NCBI RefSeq assembly: GCF_023503965.1
Contig: NZ_CP097298.1
Coordinates: 2,373,001 to 2,437,000, forward strand
Source: Brevundimonas albigilva
Lineage (GTDB): Bacteria > Pseudomonadota > Alphaproteobacteria > Caulobacterales > Caulobacteraceae
Reading direction: 5' to 3'
Length of the DNA stretch: 64,000 nucleotides
Shown here: positions 19,768 to 28,748 of the stretch, one piece after another
Layout of the letters: each line of letters opens with the position of its first letter
Numbering within the stretch: position 1 is the stretch's first letter
Position numbers and translations under genes: made by a program
The notes under the pieces: generated by a model
Told to the model about the DNA's origin: nothing
The model's input: the letters and a program-made list of their open reading frames with translations, nothing else
The model's database searches: none

Positions 19768-19903
19768 GCGGTCTGTTCCGATCCTGGGATGACGCCCTGA
19801 TACGTCGCAATGCGCGAACTGGACCAAGGCCCCCTTGAGACGGCGGAAAGGTGCGCCATATTGCCGCCATACGGGGCGCCGCCTCCGCAATTCGGGAGGC
19901 GTG

Positions 19904-20836
19904 ATGCCGGTCATCGAAATCGAAGGCCTGACCAAGACCTACAAGTCGGGCCTGCAGGCGCTCAAGCGCGTCGACCTGAGCATCGCCAAGGGCGAGATCT
20001 TCGCCCTCTTGGGGCCCAACGGGGCGGGCAAGACCACCCTGATCTCGATCGTCTGCGGCATCGTCACGCCCACCACCGGCACGGTAACGGCCGACGGCCA
20101 CGACATCCAGAGCGATTTCCGGGCCGCGCGCACCAAGATCGGCCTGGTGCCCCAGGAACTGACCACCGACGCCTTCGAGACGGTGCTGGCCACCGTCACC
20201 TTCAGCCGGGGCCTGTTCGGCAAGGCGCCGAACCCGGCCTTCATAGAGGGGGTGCTGAAGGACCTGTCGCTGTGGGACAAGCGCGACGCCAAGATCATGA
20301 CTCTGTCGGGCGGGATGAAGCGCCGGGTGATGATCGCCAAGGCCCTGAGCCACGAGCCGGACATCCTGTTCCTGAACGAACCGACGGCGGGCGTGGACGT
20401 GGAACTGCGCCGCGACATGTGGGCGATGGTGCGTAAGCTTCGCGAGCGCGGCGTCACCATCATCCTGACCACCCACTATATCGAGGAGGCCGAGGAGATG
20501 GCCGACCGGGTGGGCGTGATCCTGAAGGGCGAACTGATCCTGGTCGAGGAGAAGACCGCCCTGATGAAGAAGCTGGGCAAGAAGACCCTGACCCTGAACC
20601 TGGTCGAGCCGCTGGACGCCGTGCCGGCCGACCTGTCCGACTGGGACCTGACGCTGAAGAACGAGGGCGGGGAGCTGGAATACAGCTTCGACGCCAACGC
20701 CGAGGACACCGGCGTGCCCGCCCTGATCCGTCGCCTTGAGGCGCTGAACATCGGCTTCAAGGACCTGAACACCCGCCAGAGCTCGCTGGAAGACATCTTC
20801 GTCAGCCTGGTTCACCGCAACGGAGCCGCCGCATGA
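19904..20836 (+). CDS. ABC-2 type transporter ATP-binding protein (YadG-like), Walker B Asp replaced by Asn
   Basis: The 310-residue ATPase half of an exporter with the next gene. Walker A is GPNGAGKTT (residues 37-45), the Q-loop is in VPQELTT, the signature is LSGGMKRR, and the switch His is in [10 protein letters not shown]. Walker B reads [12 protein letters not shown]: the catalytic Glu159 is present, but the preceding Mg-coordinating Asp is Asn158. Homologues normally have LDEPTAGVD. This could be a real change that weakens hydrolysis or a G-to-A read error. The start ATG follows GGGAGGCGTG. The stop overlaps the permease start as ATGA. Confidence 0.92.
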   Translation: MPVIEIEGLTKTYKSGLQALKRVDLSIAKGEIFALLGPNGAGKTTLISIVCGIVTPTTGTVTADGHDIQSDFRAARTKIGLVPQELTTDAFETVLATVTFSRGLFGKAPNPAFIEGVLKDLSLWDKRDAKIMTLSGGMKRRVMIAKALSHEPDILFLNEPTAGVDVELRRDMWAMVRKLRERGVTIILTTHYIEEAEEMADRVGVILKGELILVEEKTALMKKLGKKTLTLNLVEPLDAVPADLSDWDLTLKNEGGELEYSFDANAEDTGVPALIRRLEALNIGFKDLNTRQSSLEDIFVSLVHRNGAAA

Positions 20837-21600
20837 CCTTCAACGGATACGGCGTGTGGGCCATCTATCGCTTCGAGATGGCGCGGGCGCTGCGCACCAT
20901 CTGGCAGAGCATCGTCACCCCGGTCATCACCACGGCGCTCTATTTCGTGGTCTTCGGCGGCGCCATCGGCAGCCGGATGCAGGAGGTCGGCGGCGTGCCC
21001 TACGGCGCCTTCATCGTGCCGGGCCTGATCATGCTCAGCCTGTTCACCCAGTCGATCTTCAACGCCAGCTTCGGCATCTACTTCCCCAAGTTCACCGGGA
21101 CGATCTACGAGATCCTGTCCGCGCCGGTGTCGTCGCTGGAGATCGTTCTGGCCTACGTCGGGGCGGCGGCGACCAAGTCGGCGGTGCTGGGCCTGATCAT
21201 CCTGGGCACGGCGGCCTTCTTCGTGCCGCTGCAGATCCTGCATCCAATATGGATGATGACCTTCCTGATCCTGATCTCGGTGACGTTCAGCCTGTTCGGC
21301 TTCATCATCGGGGTGTGGGCCGACGGCTTCGAGCAGCTGCAGATGATCCCGATGCTGATCGTCACGCCCCTGACCTTCCTGGGCGGCGCCTTCTATTCGA
21401 TCGACATGCTGCCCGAGGGGTGGCGCACGGTGACGCTGTTCAATCCGGTGGTCTATCTGATCTCGGGCTTCCGCTGGGCCTTCTATGGCCAGGGCGACGT
21501 GGCGATCGGGATCAGCGTGGCGGCGACCCTGGCCTTCTTCGCCGTCTGCCTGGCCATCGTCATGTGGATGTTCAAGACGGGCTATCGCCTGAAAAACTGA
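20833..21600 (+). CDS. ABC-2 type transporter permease (YadH-like)
   Basis: A 255-residue inner-membrane permease with six predicted hydrophobic segments, starting at about residue 22 ([19 protein letters not shown]) and ending in [11 protein letters not shown]. Family landmarks are [22 protein letters not shown] and [15 protein letters not shown]. It overlaps the ATPase gene by 4 nt and must work with it. Exporters of this YadGH type have no firmly assigned substrate. The strong overlap implies equal synthesis of the two subunits. Confidence 0.93.
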   Translation: MTFNGYGVWAIYRFEMARALRTIWQSIVTPVITTALYFVVFGGAIGSRMQEVGGVPYGAFIVPGLIMLSLFTQSIFNASFGIYFPKFTGTIYEILSAPVSSLEIVLAYVGAAATKSAVLGLIILGTAAFFVPLQILHPIWMMTFLILISVTFSLFGFIIGVWADGFEQLQMIPMLIVTPLTFLGGAFYSIDMLPEGWRTVTLFNPVVYLISGFRWAFYGQGDVAIGISVAATLAFFAVCLAIVMWMFKTGYRLKN

Positions 21601-21640
21601 CCGTCACGAAACCGGCCAGATCGCGAGCCATTTCCCCCTG

Positions 21641-22735
21641 ATGTCCGACGACAAGACGACCCCGACCCCCGCGCCCGGCGCCGCCCCGGCGAATGCGCCG
21701 ACCGACCGCGAGGCGCCCTTCGCCCGCAAGGCCATCACCTGGGGGCGCATGCCCCAGACGACCTTCCACGTCGGGCCTGTGCCGGTCGCGCCCGATCCCC
21801 TGGCGCGGATCAAGGTTCCGCCCCGTCCGCAAGGCCAAGGACAGGCTCAGGGGCAGGCTCAGGGCCAGGCCCACGCCCGGCCGTCTCCGCGTCCGGCCCC
21901 CTCGGCGCCCAGCATCCTTTCGGGCTCGCTGATCCCCCAGGCGCGTCCGCAGCCGACGCCTCGCCTTGCGGATGCGGAAAGATCGAACGCGGGTCCCGCC
22001 CCCGCAGGCCCCCCGGCGGCCTCTCAGGCCGCCGCGCCTCAGGCCGATCTCACCGTCCGCCCCTTGCCGGGCGCCGAGGCCGAACGTCCCGCGCCCCAGG
22101 CTCAGGCCCAGGCCCAGTCCCAGGCCGCGCCACAGGCTGCGGCCGCGCCTCGCCCGCTTCCGCGCCCCGCGCAAGCGGCGACCGAGGCGGCGCCGGCGTC
22201 GGTCGTCGCAGCCTCTCCCCGTCCGGTCCCGGCCCGGGCCGCGACGCGCAAGGCCTCGCGCCTGCCGCTCTACGTCGGCGCCGGGGTCGCGGCGGTCCTG
22301 ATGATCGGCGGCGGCCTGTGGTTCGCGCTGCGGCCCGACGCCGCCGCGCCGGTCTCGCCCGCCCCCGCCGTCGCCCCGTCCGACGCCGCTCCATCCGACG
22401 CCGCCCCGGTCGCTCAGGATCCGATCCCGCCGGCCCAGAGTGCGCCGCTGGCGGCGGCCCCGGGTCCCGCCGGGACCTCGGCGCCGGTCCAGGCGGCCTC
22501 TCGACCGGTCGAGGAGGCCGCCCCCCGCCGCGCCTCGACCCCCGTCGCTTCCCCGAACCCGGGGTCGTCCGCGCCGGTCGACGCCGCGCCGACCCCGGCC
22601 CAGGCCCCGCCGCCCCAGATCGAGACGGCGCCGCTTGTCGTGGTGACGCCGCCGGCGCCCGCGCCGACCGTCGCCCGGCCGAGCCAGACCGATCCGAACG
22701 CCCCGGTCGTCACCCGCCCTCAACCGCTGGACTGA
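21641..22735 (+). CDS. Ala/Pro/Gln-rich single-span membrane protein, unknown function
   Basis: The 364-residue protein has no recognised domain. Residues 1-200 are a low-complexity cytoplasmic region with runs such as QGQGQAQGQAQGQA (from about residue 64) and AQAQAQSQAAPQAAA. A basic stretch (RKASRLP) then precedes one membrane span, LYVGAGVAAVLMIGGGLWFAL, near residues 210-230. The rest is a Pro/Ala-rich periplasmic tail. The topology recalls bridging or scaffold proteins with a single anchor. It starts 40 bp after the ABC permease gene but need not be functionally linked. Confidence 0.65.
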   Translation: MSDDKTTPTPAPGAAPANAPTDREAPFARKAITWGRMPQTTFHVGPVPVAPDPLARIKVPPRPQGQGQAQGQAQGQAHARPSPRPAPSAPSILSGSLIPQARPQPTPRLADAERSNAGPAPAGPPAASQAAAPQADLTVRPLPGAEAERPAPQAQAQAQSQAAPQAAAAPRPLPRPAQAATEAAPASVVAASPRPVPARAATRKASRLPLYVGAGVAAVLMIGGGLWFALRPDAAAPVSPAPAVAPSDAAPSDAAPVAQDPIPPAQSAPLAAAPGPAGTSAPVQAASRPVEEAAPRRASTPVASPNPGSSAPVDAAPTPAQAPPPQIETAPLVVVTPPAPAPTVARPSQTDPNAPVVTRPQPLD

Positions 22736-22829
22736 GACCGCCGGTCGCGGGAACCGACGACGCCGGACCGCGCTTCCCTGTCAGGCGGCGCCGCGTGGCG
22801 GCGCTTCTCCCCGAGGAAGAGGTTTCGAG

Positions 22830-23147
22830 ATGACCGATCAATACGCCGACGGCGCCGCATCGCAGGCGCAGGGCAAGGCGCAAAAGGGTCTGGGCAAGCT
22901 GGTCGGCGACCAGAAGCTCCAGGTCGAAGGCGCTTACAACGACGCCAAGGGCAAGTCGCTGGAGCAGTTCGGCAAGGCCATGGACGCCGTCGACCGCCTG
23001 GTCGAAAAGGCGCCGGCCGACTATCGCCCCAAGGCGCGCGAGGTGGCCGCCGCCGCCCGCAAGAAGCCCCTGCTGACGACCCTGTCGGTCGCGGGCGTGG
23101 GCCTGCTGCTGGCCGGCCTGGCCTCGCGCGGAATGCGTCGCCGCTGA
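22830..23147 (+). CDS. CsbD-like stress protein with C-terminal membrane segment
   Basis: A 105-residue protein. The first 50 residues match the CsbD pattern of short amphipathic helices (QAQGKAQKGLGKLVGD, then VEGAYNDAKGK). The C-terminus has a hydrophobic segment (LLTTLSVAGVGLLLAGLA) followed by a basic GMRRR end, like the ElaB/YqjD ribosome-associated anchors. It is therefore probably a membrane-tethered stress protein. GAGGTTTCGAG precedes the ATG. CsbD proteins are general-stress induced in Bacillus; regulation here is not visible. Confidence 0.78.
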   Translation: MTDQYADGAASQAQGKAQKGLGKLVGDQKLQVEGAYNDAKGKSLEQFGKAMDAVDRLVEKAPADYRPKAREVAAAARKKPLLTTLSVAGVGLLLAGLASRGMRRR

Positions 23148-23191
23148 TCCGCGCGACGGTCGTCCCGCCCCGGCGGGGCGGGCGCCACCGC

Positions 23192-24584
23192 CTAGGTTCG
23201 CGCCGTGAAGGCGGTCATCGCCGCCAGGGCGGCTTCCATCGTCGCCTCCACCGTCGTCATCCGCTCGGCCTGGTCGCCCAGGGCGGCGATCACCGGCGCG
23301 GGCTCCGGCGGGAAACCCAGCACGTCGCCCACGAAGTCGCCGAACTTTGACGGATGCGCGGTCGACAGCGCCACGACCGGCCCCTTGCTCCGGTCCTGGC
23401 GGCGGGCCGCGGCCAGGGCGACGGCCGTGTGCGGGCAGACCACCCGCCCCCATTCCGCGTGGGCGCGCGCGATCTCGGCCCGGGTCTCGGTCTCGTCGAT
23501 GGAGACGGCCGAGACCGCCGCGCGAAGCGCCGCCAGCAGATCGGGCTCGAACGCCACGGCCCCGTCCCGGGCGAAGGTCTCGAACACCGACCGGGTGCGC
23601 GCGGCGTCGCGGCCGGCCGCCTCGAACACCAGCCCGTTCGAAGTTGGACGGGGCCTGGACGTCCATCGACACGCTGGCGCTCTCCACCGCCGGGCGGCGC
23701 GAATAGAGGCCGTCGTTGACGGCGCGGGCCAGGGCGTCGTTCTGGTTCACGGCGGCGACGAAGCCGTGGGCCGCCAGCCCCATCCGGGTCGCCGCCATGC
23801 CGGCGAAGGCGTCGCCGAAATTGCCCGTCGGCACCACGAAGGTCGCCGGCCCGCCCAGTTGCGCCGTGGCCGAGACATAATAGGCAATCTGGCCGGCCAG
23901 CCGCGCCCAGTTGATCGAATTGACCGACGACAACCGCCCGCGCTCGCGCAGGGCCTCCTGGGCCAGCAGACCCTTCACCAGGCGCTGGCAGTCGTCGAAG
24001 TCGCCGCGCACGGCCAGGTTCAGCACATTGTCGGCCTGGACCGTGGTCATCTGCCGGCGTTGGATAGGCGAGACGCGGCCCAGCGGATGCAGCACCACCA
24101 GGTCCACCGACCGGGCCCCGGCGAAGGCCCGCACCGCCGCCGCCCCCGTGTCGCCCGAGGTCGCCGTCAGGATCGTCAGCCGCTCGCCGGAGGCGGCCAG
24201 GGCCTCGTCCGTCAGCGCCGCGACCAGCTGCATGGCCAGGTCCTTGAACGCCGCCGTCGGCCCGTGAAACAGCTCCAGCACGAAAAGGCCGGGCTCCAGT
24301 TCCACCAGGGGCGTCACCGCTGGGTGGTCGAACCCGGCCGTCAGCCGGTCCAGCGCGCGATCCAGCGCGCCGGCGGGCAGGGCGTCCCCGATGAACGGGG
24401 ACACGGCCTCCAGCGCCAGGGTCTTGTAGTCGGTGGTGCGCATCGCCTGCGGCGACAGGGCGGGCCAGGCGCACGGCATATACAGCCCGCCGTCGGGCGC
24501 GATGCCGCGCAGCAGGGCGTCGGAGAAGTCGGTCTCGGGGGCCTGGCCCCGGGTCGAGACATAGCGGGCGCTGGAGGTGCTCAT
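23192..24584 (-). CDS. thrC: threonine synthase; +1 frameshift at 23633-23635
   Basis: The PLP enzyme converting O-phosphohomoserine to threonine. N-terminal YVSTRG and PDGGLYMP, the PLP-lysine motif FHGPTAAFKDLAMQ, the phosphate-binding TSGDTGAAA, and VPTGNFGDAFAG are all present. The frame is lost after VQAPSNFER. Removing one G from the three-base run at 23633-23635 continues as LVFEAAGRDAARTRSVFE to the normal C-terminus. The length of 1393 nt (3n+1) fits one extra base, giving about 463 residues. The start ATG at 24584 precedes MSTSSARYV. A threonine-pathway gene without a functional copy would be unexpected, so this is a likely read error. Confidence 0.93.
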
Positions 24585-24745
24585 GCGGGGTTCGTAGCCA
24601 TGACGGCGCCGGCCGTCATCCCGTTTCTGGATGATTTTTTCATGATCCCCGCCCAAGGGCGCCGCCGGGCGCACGGATGTTGCGGCGTCGGGTTGCGACC
24701 TCGACGGCTCTGGCGATCCGATCGGGGACGGTCCATGTCAGAGAC

Positions 24746-25705
24746 ATGAGACGTCGTGACCTTCTGATCCGCCTGGGCCTGGTCGGAGCCGCCGCCGGCG
24801 GGGCCTGGTGGTTCCGCGACTATGTGCTGTGGCGCGAGCCGGAGATCGTCCTGCCCGGCGCGGGCGACACCGGCTGGCTGCCCTACGCCGAGCCGCGCGC
24901 CACGACCCCGACCGTGGCCGCGACGGTGAACGGGACGCCCGTCCGCGCCCTGATCGATTCGGGCGCGCAGTATTCGGTCATCGACCGGTCGCTGTTCCAG
25001 ACGCTGGGCCTGACCGACGTGTTCCGCCTGCCGATGGTGGCCTATGGCGTCGGCGGCGACGCCCAGGTCGGGCGCGGCGTGACGCTGGACGTCGCTGTCG
25101 GCGGACTGAGGCTGGAGGGGCTGCGCGCGGCGATCCTGGGCCTGGGGCCGCTGGCGGGGCCGCAGGGCCTGGCCGCGCCGCTGATCCTGGGTCAGGACGT
25201 GCTGCGCCACCTGGTGCTGGATCTGGACGCGCCGGAGCGGCGGCTTCGGTTCTCGGCGCGCGACGGCTGGACCCCGCCGGCCGAGGTGCGGCCCATCGCC
25301 GTCACCCGCAACGGCCGCGCCCTGCAGGCCGCGATCACGGTGGAGGGGGCGGAGGTGCAGGCGGTGGTCGACACCGGCGCCTCGGCGGTCCTGGCCGTCA
25401 CGCGCGAGACCGCCCGCGCCGTCGGCCTGCTGGACGGCCGCGACAGCCGCCCCGGCCAGAGCATCGTCCTGGGCGGCGTGGTCCGCGCCGACACGGTGGT
25501 GGCGCGGACCCTGACCATCGGCGACGATCTGCACCGCGACGCCGAGGTGGCGATCTACGACGACGTCGCCGTGCCCGGCTTTCCCAAGGCCCTGATCGGC
25601 ATGGAGGCCTTCGCCGGACGCCGCCTGGCCCTGGACCTGGGCGGACCCCGCCTGTTCGCCTCGCGCGCCCTGGACATCACCGTGGGCGGGCCGGAAGGGC
25701 GCTGA
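24746..25705 (+). CDS. exported protein with two retropepsin-like aspartyl protease domains
   Basis: A 319-residue protein with a short basic N-terminus and a hydrophobic segment (LLIRLGLVGAAAGGAWWF), then two tandem pepsin-like half units. The catalytic loops are LIDSGAQYSVI (about residue 72) and VVDTGASAVLA (about residue 212), each D-S/T-G-A. Both also contain a later hydrophobic-Gly segment (LILGQDVLR and ALIGMEAFAG). Having both halves in one chain means it could form a pseudo-dimeric active site like pepsin. Substrates are unknown. The 3' end overlaps the convergent regulator gene by up to 151 nt. Confidence 0.78.
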   Translation: MRRRDLLIRLGLVGAAAGGAWWFRDYVLWREPEIVLPGAGDTGWLPYAEPRATTPTVAATVNGTPVRALIDSGAQYSVIDRSLFQTLGLTDVFRLPMVAYGVGGDAQVGRGVTLDVAVGGLRLEGLRAAILGLGPLAGPQGLAAPLILGQDVLRHLVLDLDAPERRLRFSARDGWTPPAEVRPIAVTRNGRALQAAITVEGAEVQAVVDTGASAVLAVTRETARAVGLLDGRDSRPGQSIVLGGVVRADTVVARTLTIGDDLHRDAEVAIYDDVAVPGFPKALIGMEAFAGRRLALDLGGPRLFASRALDITVGGPEGR

Positions 25706-26739
25706 GCGGCCCCCTCGCGCGAGATGATCAGGGCCGTGGCGATGCAGGCGCCGAACAGAAAACCCTCGGCCGCGCTCGTCGCCAGACGGCTGGCCAGGCC
25801 GAAGCCGTTCTCGCCTAGCCAGCCGCCGATCCGGTCTAGTCGCAGGGTGGAGGCGGGAAACTGCATCGCCAGCTCCGCCAGGCTGCCGCCCATCAGCCGG
25901 CCGCCGAGCGCGGTGATCAGCACGCCCGCGAGCGCCGTCAGGACGCCCGAGCCCGCGATCCGCAGCGTCCGCGACCGGCCGCGGCGCACGATCAGGAGGG
26001 TCGAAAGGCCGATGGCCGCGCCGAGCAGGGCGCCTTCGGGCGCGCCGGTGACGCCCTGGGGCGCACGGCCGAATAGCAGGTCGAAGGCGTCCAGCCCCAC
26101 CAGCTCCACCACCGCGCCGATCAGCAAGCCGCCCGCCGCGCCGCCCAGCACCGTCAGCAAACCGCGATGACCGGGCAGCAGGGCTGCGGAGGCCACCCCG
26201 AAACAGACCGCGCTGCCGCCCAGGGCGCCGATCACCATCGTCAGCACGGCCATGACGATCAGCGCCGATACGCCGCCGCCTCCGGGCGCCGCGGTGACAC
26301 CGTAGAATAACCCGCCGATAAGCCCCGCGAGCGCCCCTCCGATCAGGCCGGAGCGGCCGGTTCGCGTGACATCCTCGAGCGCCCAGCGCCGCAGCGGAGG
26401 CGGAACGCTGCCGGCCTCGGTCTCCCGAACGACCGGCGCGATGAAACGGTAGCCGTGCTTGGGTACGGTCTCGATGAAACGGGGACGCGCCGCGTCGTCG
26501 CCCAGCCGGCGGCGCAGGGTGGTGACGCACTGGGTCAGGGCTTCGTCGGTGACGGGCACGCCGCGCCAGACGTCCTCCAGAAAGCGATCCTTCGACACCA
26601 GCCGATCCTTCTCGCGCACCAGCAGGATCAGGGCGTCCAGATAGCGGGCGTTCAATTCCACAGGGGTTCCGTCCCGCGACAGGCGACGACCATCGGGGTC
26701 GAGCGTGAAATTCTCGAAGCGGAAGACCTCGCGCGACAC
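25555..26739 (-). CDS. membrane-bound winged-helix (OmpR/CadC-type) transcriptional regulator
   Basis: Residues 1-105 are an OmpR-type DNA-binding domain (FRFENFTLDPDGRRL, the recognition helix around DEALTQCVTTLRRRLGD, and the CadC-like PKHGYRFIAPV). Unlike response regulators it has no receiver domain. Several Gly/Ala-rich hydrophobic spans follow from about residue 130 to 330, so it is a one-component membrane sensor-regulator. The last 55 residues are Arg/Pro-rich and coincide with the overlap on the retropepsin gene. If the C run at 25710-25714 has one base too many, the frame would end at 25677. It is divergent from the 26825 gene, a likely target. Confidence 0.8.
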   Translation of the reverse strand: MSREVFRFENFTLDPDGRRLSRDGTPVELNARYLDALILLVREKDRLVSKDRFLEDVWRGVPVTDEALTQCVTTLRRRLGDDAARPRFIETVPKHGYRFIAPVVRETEAGSVPPPLRRWALEDVTRTGRSGLIGGALAGLIGGLFYGVTAAPGGGGVSALIVMAVLTMVIGALGGSAVCFGVASAALLPGHRGLLTVLGGAAGGLLIGAVVELVGLDAFDLLFGRAPQGVTGAPEGALLGAAIGLSTLLIVRRGRSRTLRIAGSGVLTALAGVLITALGGRLMGGSLAELAMQFPASTLRLDRIGGWLGENGFGLASRLATSAAEGFLFGACIATALIISREGAAQRPSGPPTVMSRAREANRRGPPRSRARRRPAKASMPIRALGKPGTATSS

Positions 26740-26824
26740 TTTTCAGCGGTTCCTCAGGATTTGCTCATGCCGCTCAGCGGCGATCGGGCCATGCCGAAGC
26801 TCCCTCATGGATGGAGAGAAGGCA

Positions 26825-27355
26825 ATGGAGAAGACCCTGAAACCCGGCGCGCTGCGCATGGCGGCGTGGGGCGGCGCGGCCCTGCTGTGGCTGGCGCCGC
26901 TCGTGGCGATGCAGTTCACGAATGAAGTGCGATGGAGCGTGTTCGACTTCGCCGTCTTCGGGGCCATGCTGGCGATCGCCGCGTCCCTGTTTGATCTGGC
27001 CACGCGGATGGGCGGCGATCTGGCGCGTCAGGCGGCCTTCGCCCTGACCATCGGCACGGGCTTTTTGATGACCTGGGCCAATCTGGCGGTGGGCTTGGTG
27101 GGCGGCGAGGACGATCCGGTCAACCTGATGTTCTGGACGCCGCTGGTCGTGGCCTTTATCGGCGGTGTCCTGGTTCAGTTCAGGCCGAAGCCGTTCAGCC
27201 TGGTGCTCGTCGTCACGGCGGCGGCGCAGATGGCGCCGGCGATTATTGCGGCGGTGATGGGCTGGGGCCTGGCGCTGGGACCGGCCGCCTTCTTCAGCCT
27301 GATGTGGCTGGGCGCGGCGGCGCTGTTCCGGATGGCCCCCGTCACGCCCCGCTGA
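26825..27355 (+). CDS. small integral membrane protein, unknown function
   Basis: A 176-residue protein with five hydrophobic segments (for example MAAWGGAALLWLAPLVAM, WSVFDFAVFGAMLAIAASL and VNLMFWTPLVVAFIGGVLVQF). No known motif is seen. The ATG at 26825 has GGAGAG six bases upstream; an in-frame ATG at 26807 is possible. It is divergent from the membrane winged-helix regulator with only 85 bp between them, an arrangement typical of a regulator and its target. Confidence 0.65.
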   Translation: MEKTLKPGALRMAAWGGAALLWLAPLVAMQFTNEVRWSVFDFAVFGAMLAIAASLFDLATRMGGDLARQAAFALTIGTGFLMTWANLAVGLVGGEDDPVNLMFWTPLVVAFIGGVLVQFRPKPFSLVLVVTAAAQMAPAIIAAVMGWGLALGPAAFFSLMWLGAAALFRMAPVTPR

Positions 27356-28193
27356 AGGTGTCGCAGGCGGCGGGGTCGCCGGACTGGTAGCCGCGCTGCA
27401 GCCATTCGACCCGCTGGGCCGAGGAGCCGTGGGTGAAGCTTTCGGGCGAGACCCGGCGGCCGGCGCCGCTCTGCAGGGCGTCGTCGCCGATCGCCTGGGC
27501 GGTCTTCATGCCGGCCTCGAAGTCGCCGGGCTCCAGCGCCACCGCGCCGTTCGACGCGGCCGAGGCGTTGGCGGCCCAGACCCCGGCGTAGCAGTCGGCC
27601 TGCAGCTCCAGCGCCACCGAATACTGGTTGGCCTCGGCCTCGCCCCGCGCGCGCTGCTGGGCCTGGCGCACCTGGTCGGACGTGCCGGTCAGGGTCTGGA
27701 CGTGGTGGCCGAACTCATGGGCGATGACATAGGCCTTGGCGAAGTCGGCGTCGGATCCGCCCAGCCGGTCCAGCTCCTGCCAGAAGCCCAGGTCCAGATA
27801 GACCGTCCGGTCCGTCGGGCAATAGAACGGGCCCATCGCCGCCTGGCCGTAGCCGCAGCCGGTCGGGGTGCCCTGTTCGTAGATGACGACCTTGGGCTGC
27901 TGATAGCCGCGCAGTTTCTGGGTCCAGACGTCGTTGATGTTGGTTCCGATCACATCGACGAAGCGGCCGGCCTGGTCCTCTGGCGTGCCGACCTGGCCCT
28001 GCTGCTCCTGCGAGCCGACGCCGCCCAGCGAACTGGCCAGCTGGGTGGTGGTCGACGGGTCGATGCCGAAAACCAGATAGCCGATGATGGCCAGGACGCC
28101 GACGCCGATCCCGCCTCCGGCGATGGCCCCGCCGCCCAGCCCGCGGCGATCCTCGATCCCGCCGCCGCCGGTTCTTCCGCCTTGCCACCGCAT
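27342..28193 (-). CDS. neutral zinc metallopeptidase, YpfJ/M48-like
   Basis: A 283-residue membrane-anchored metallopeptidase. After a Gly-rich basic N-terminus there is one membrane segment (GVGVLAIIGYLVFG, about residues 30-45). The zinc motif is AHEFGHHVQ (about residue 160), followed about 40 residues later by ELQADCYAGVWA, whose Glu/Asp supply the third ligand. The YpfJ/KPN_02809 family markers CGYGQAAMGPFYCP and the C-terminal FTHGSSAQRVEWLQRGY are intact. Physiological substrates are unknown. It converges with the 26825 gene and overlaps it by 14 nt. Confidence 0.9.
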   Translation of the reverse strand: MRWQGGRTGGGGIEDRRGLGGGAIAGGGIGVGVLAIIGYLVFGIDPSTTTQLASSLGGVGSQEQQGQVGTPEDQAGRFVDVIGTNINDVWTQKLRGYQQPKVVIYEQGTPTGCGYGQAAMGPFYCPTDRTVYLDLGFWQELDRLGGSDADFAKAYVIAHEFGHHVQTLTGTSDQVRQAQQRARGEAEANQYSVALELQADCYAGVWAANASAASNGAVALEPGDFEAGMKTAQAIGDDALQSGAGRRVSPESFTHGSSAQRVEWLQRGYQSGDPAACDTFSGA

Positions 28194-28253
28194 GTCCGCG
28201 CCTCCGTTTCACGCCAAGCTAGGCCGGAACGCGGAGGGAAGGGAAGGGATGCG

Positions 28254-28652
28254 TCAGTTCGGGCGATCCAGCCAGGCGTCGATCTGGCCCACGCCCTGGG
28301 CGGTGCGGGCGCGCCGTTCGGCGGCCCCTTCGCGCAGGGTCCGCTCCTGCTCGGCGGAATACAGCGGGCGCGCGGCGGCGGCCGGCGGGGCGGCGATCTG
28401 GCGCGCGGCCTCGATCCGCTGGCGTTCGATGCGGCTCTCCAGCGCCTGCTGGCGGGCCAGGGCCGCATTGGCCTGGGCCTGGTTGCGCAGCCGCTCGGTC
28501 TCGTAGCGATGCTGGTCCGCGATGGCCGCCGGCGCCCCGCCCGGATAGGCGGCGTAGGGCGGCTGGCTCTGACGCCAGGTCTGGGCCGCGGCCGGAGCGG
28601 CGGCGCAGACGATCAGGCCGGTCAGGATCAGGGCGGTCTTCATGAACCGCAT
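28254..28652 (-). CDS. secreted Gln/Arg-rich coiled-coil protein, unknown function
   Basis: A 132-residue protein with a clear signal peptide (MKTALILTGLIVCAAAPAAAQ) and then a hydrophilic helix-forming region rich in Arg, Gln, Ala and Glu (residues 45-110, for example RYETERLRNQAQANAALARQQ), probably a coiled coil. I do not recognise a family. The start is ATG 28652 or ATG 28643; both give the same mature protein. It lies 60 bp downstream of the metallopeptidase start region, on the same strand. Confidence 0.65.
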   Translation of the reverse strand: MRFMKTALILTGLIVCAAAPAAAQTWRQSQPPYAAYPGGAPAAIADQHRYETERLRNQAQANAALARQQALESRIERQRIEAARQIAAPPAAAARPLYSAEQERTLREGAAERRARTAQGVGQIDAWLDRPN

Positions 28653-28748
28653 ATGGGCGCGACGCCCTTTTCCGCCAAGCGGGGCCGCAACCGCCGCCCG
28701 GCCCGCGGGTTCATCAGCCCTCACCCCCGAAACGATGGAGCAGATCCC

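Noticed and set aside
24616..24640. TCATCC...GGATGA hairpin followed by six T upstream of the retropepsin gene, behind divergent thrC
   Set aside because: Only a 6-bp stem, and it lies within a divergent intergenic region with no clear transcript to end; not strong enough to list.
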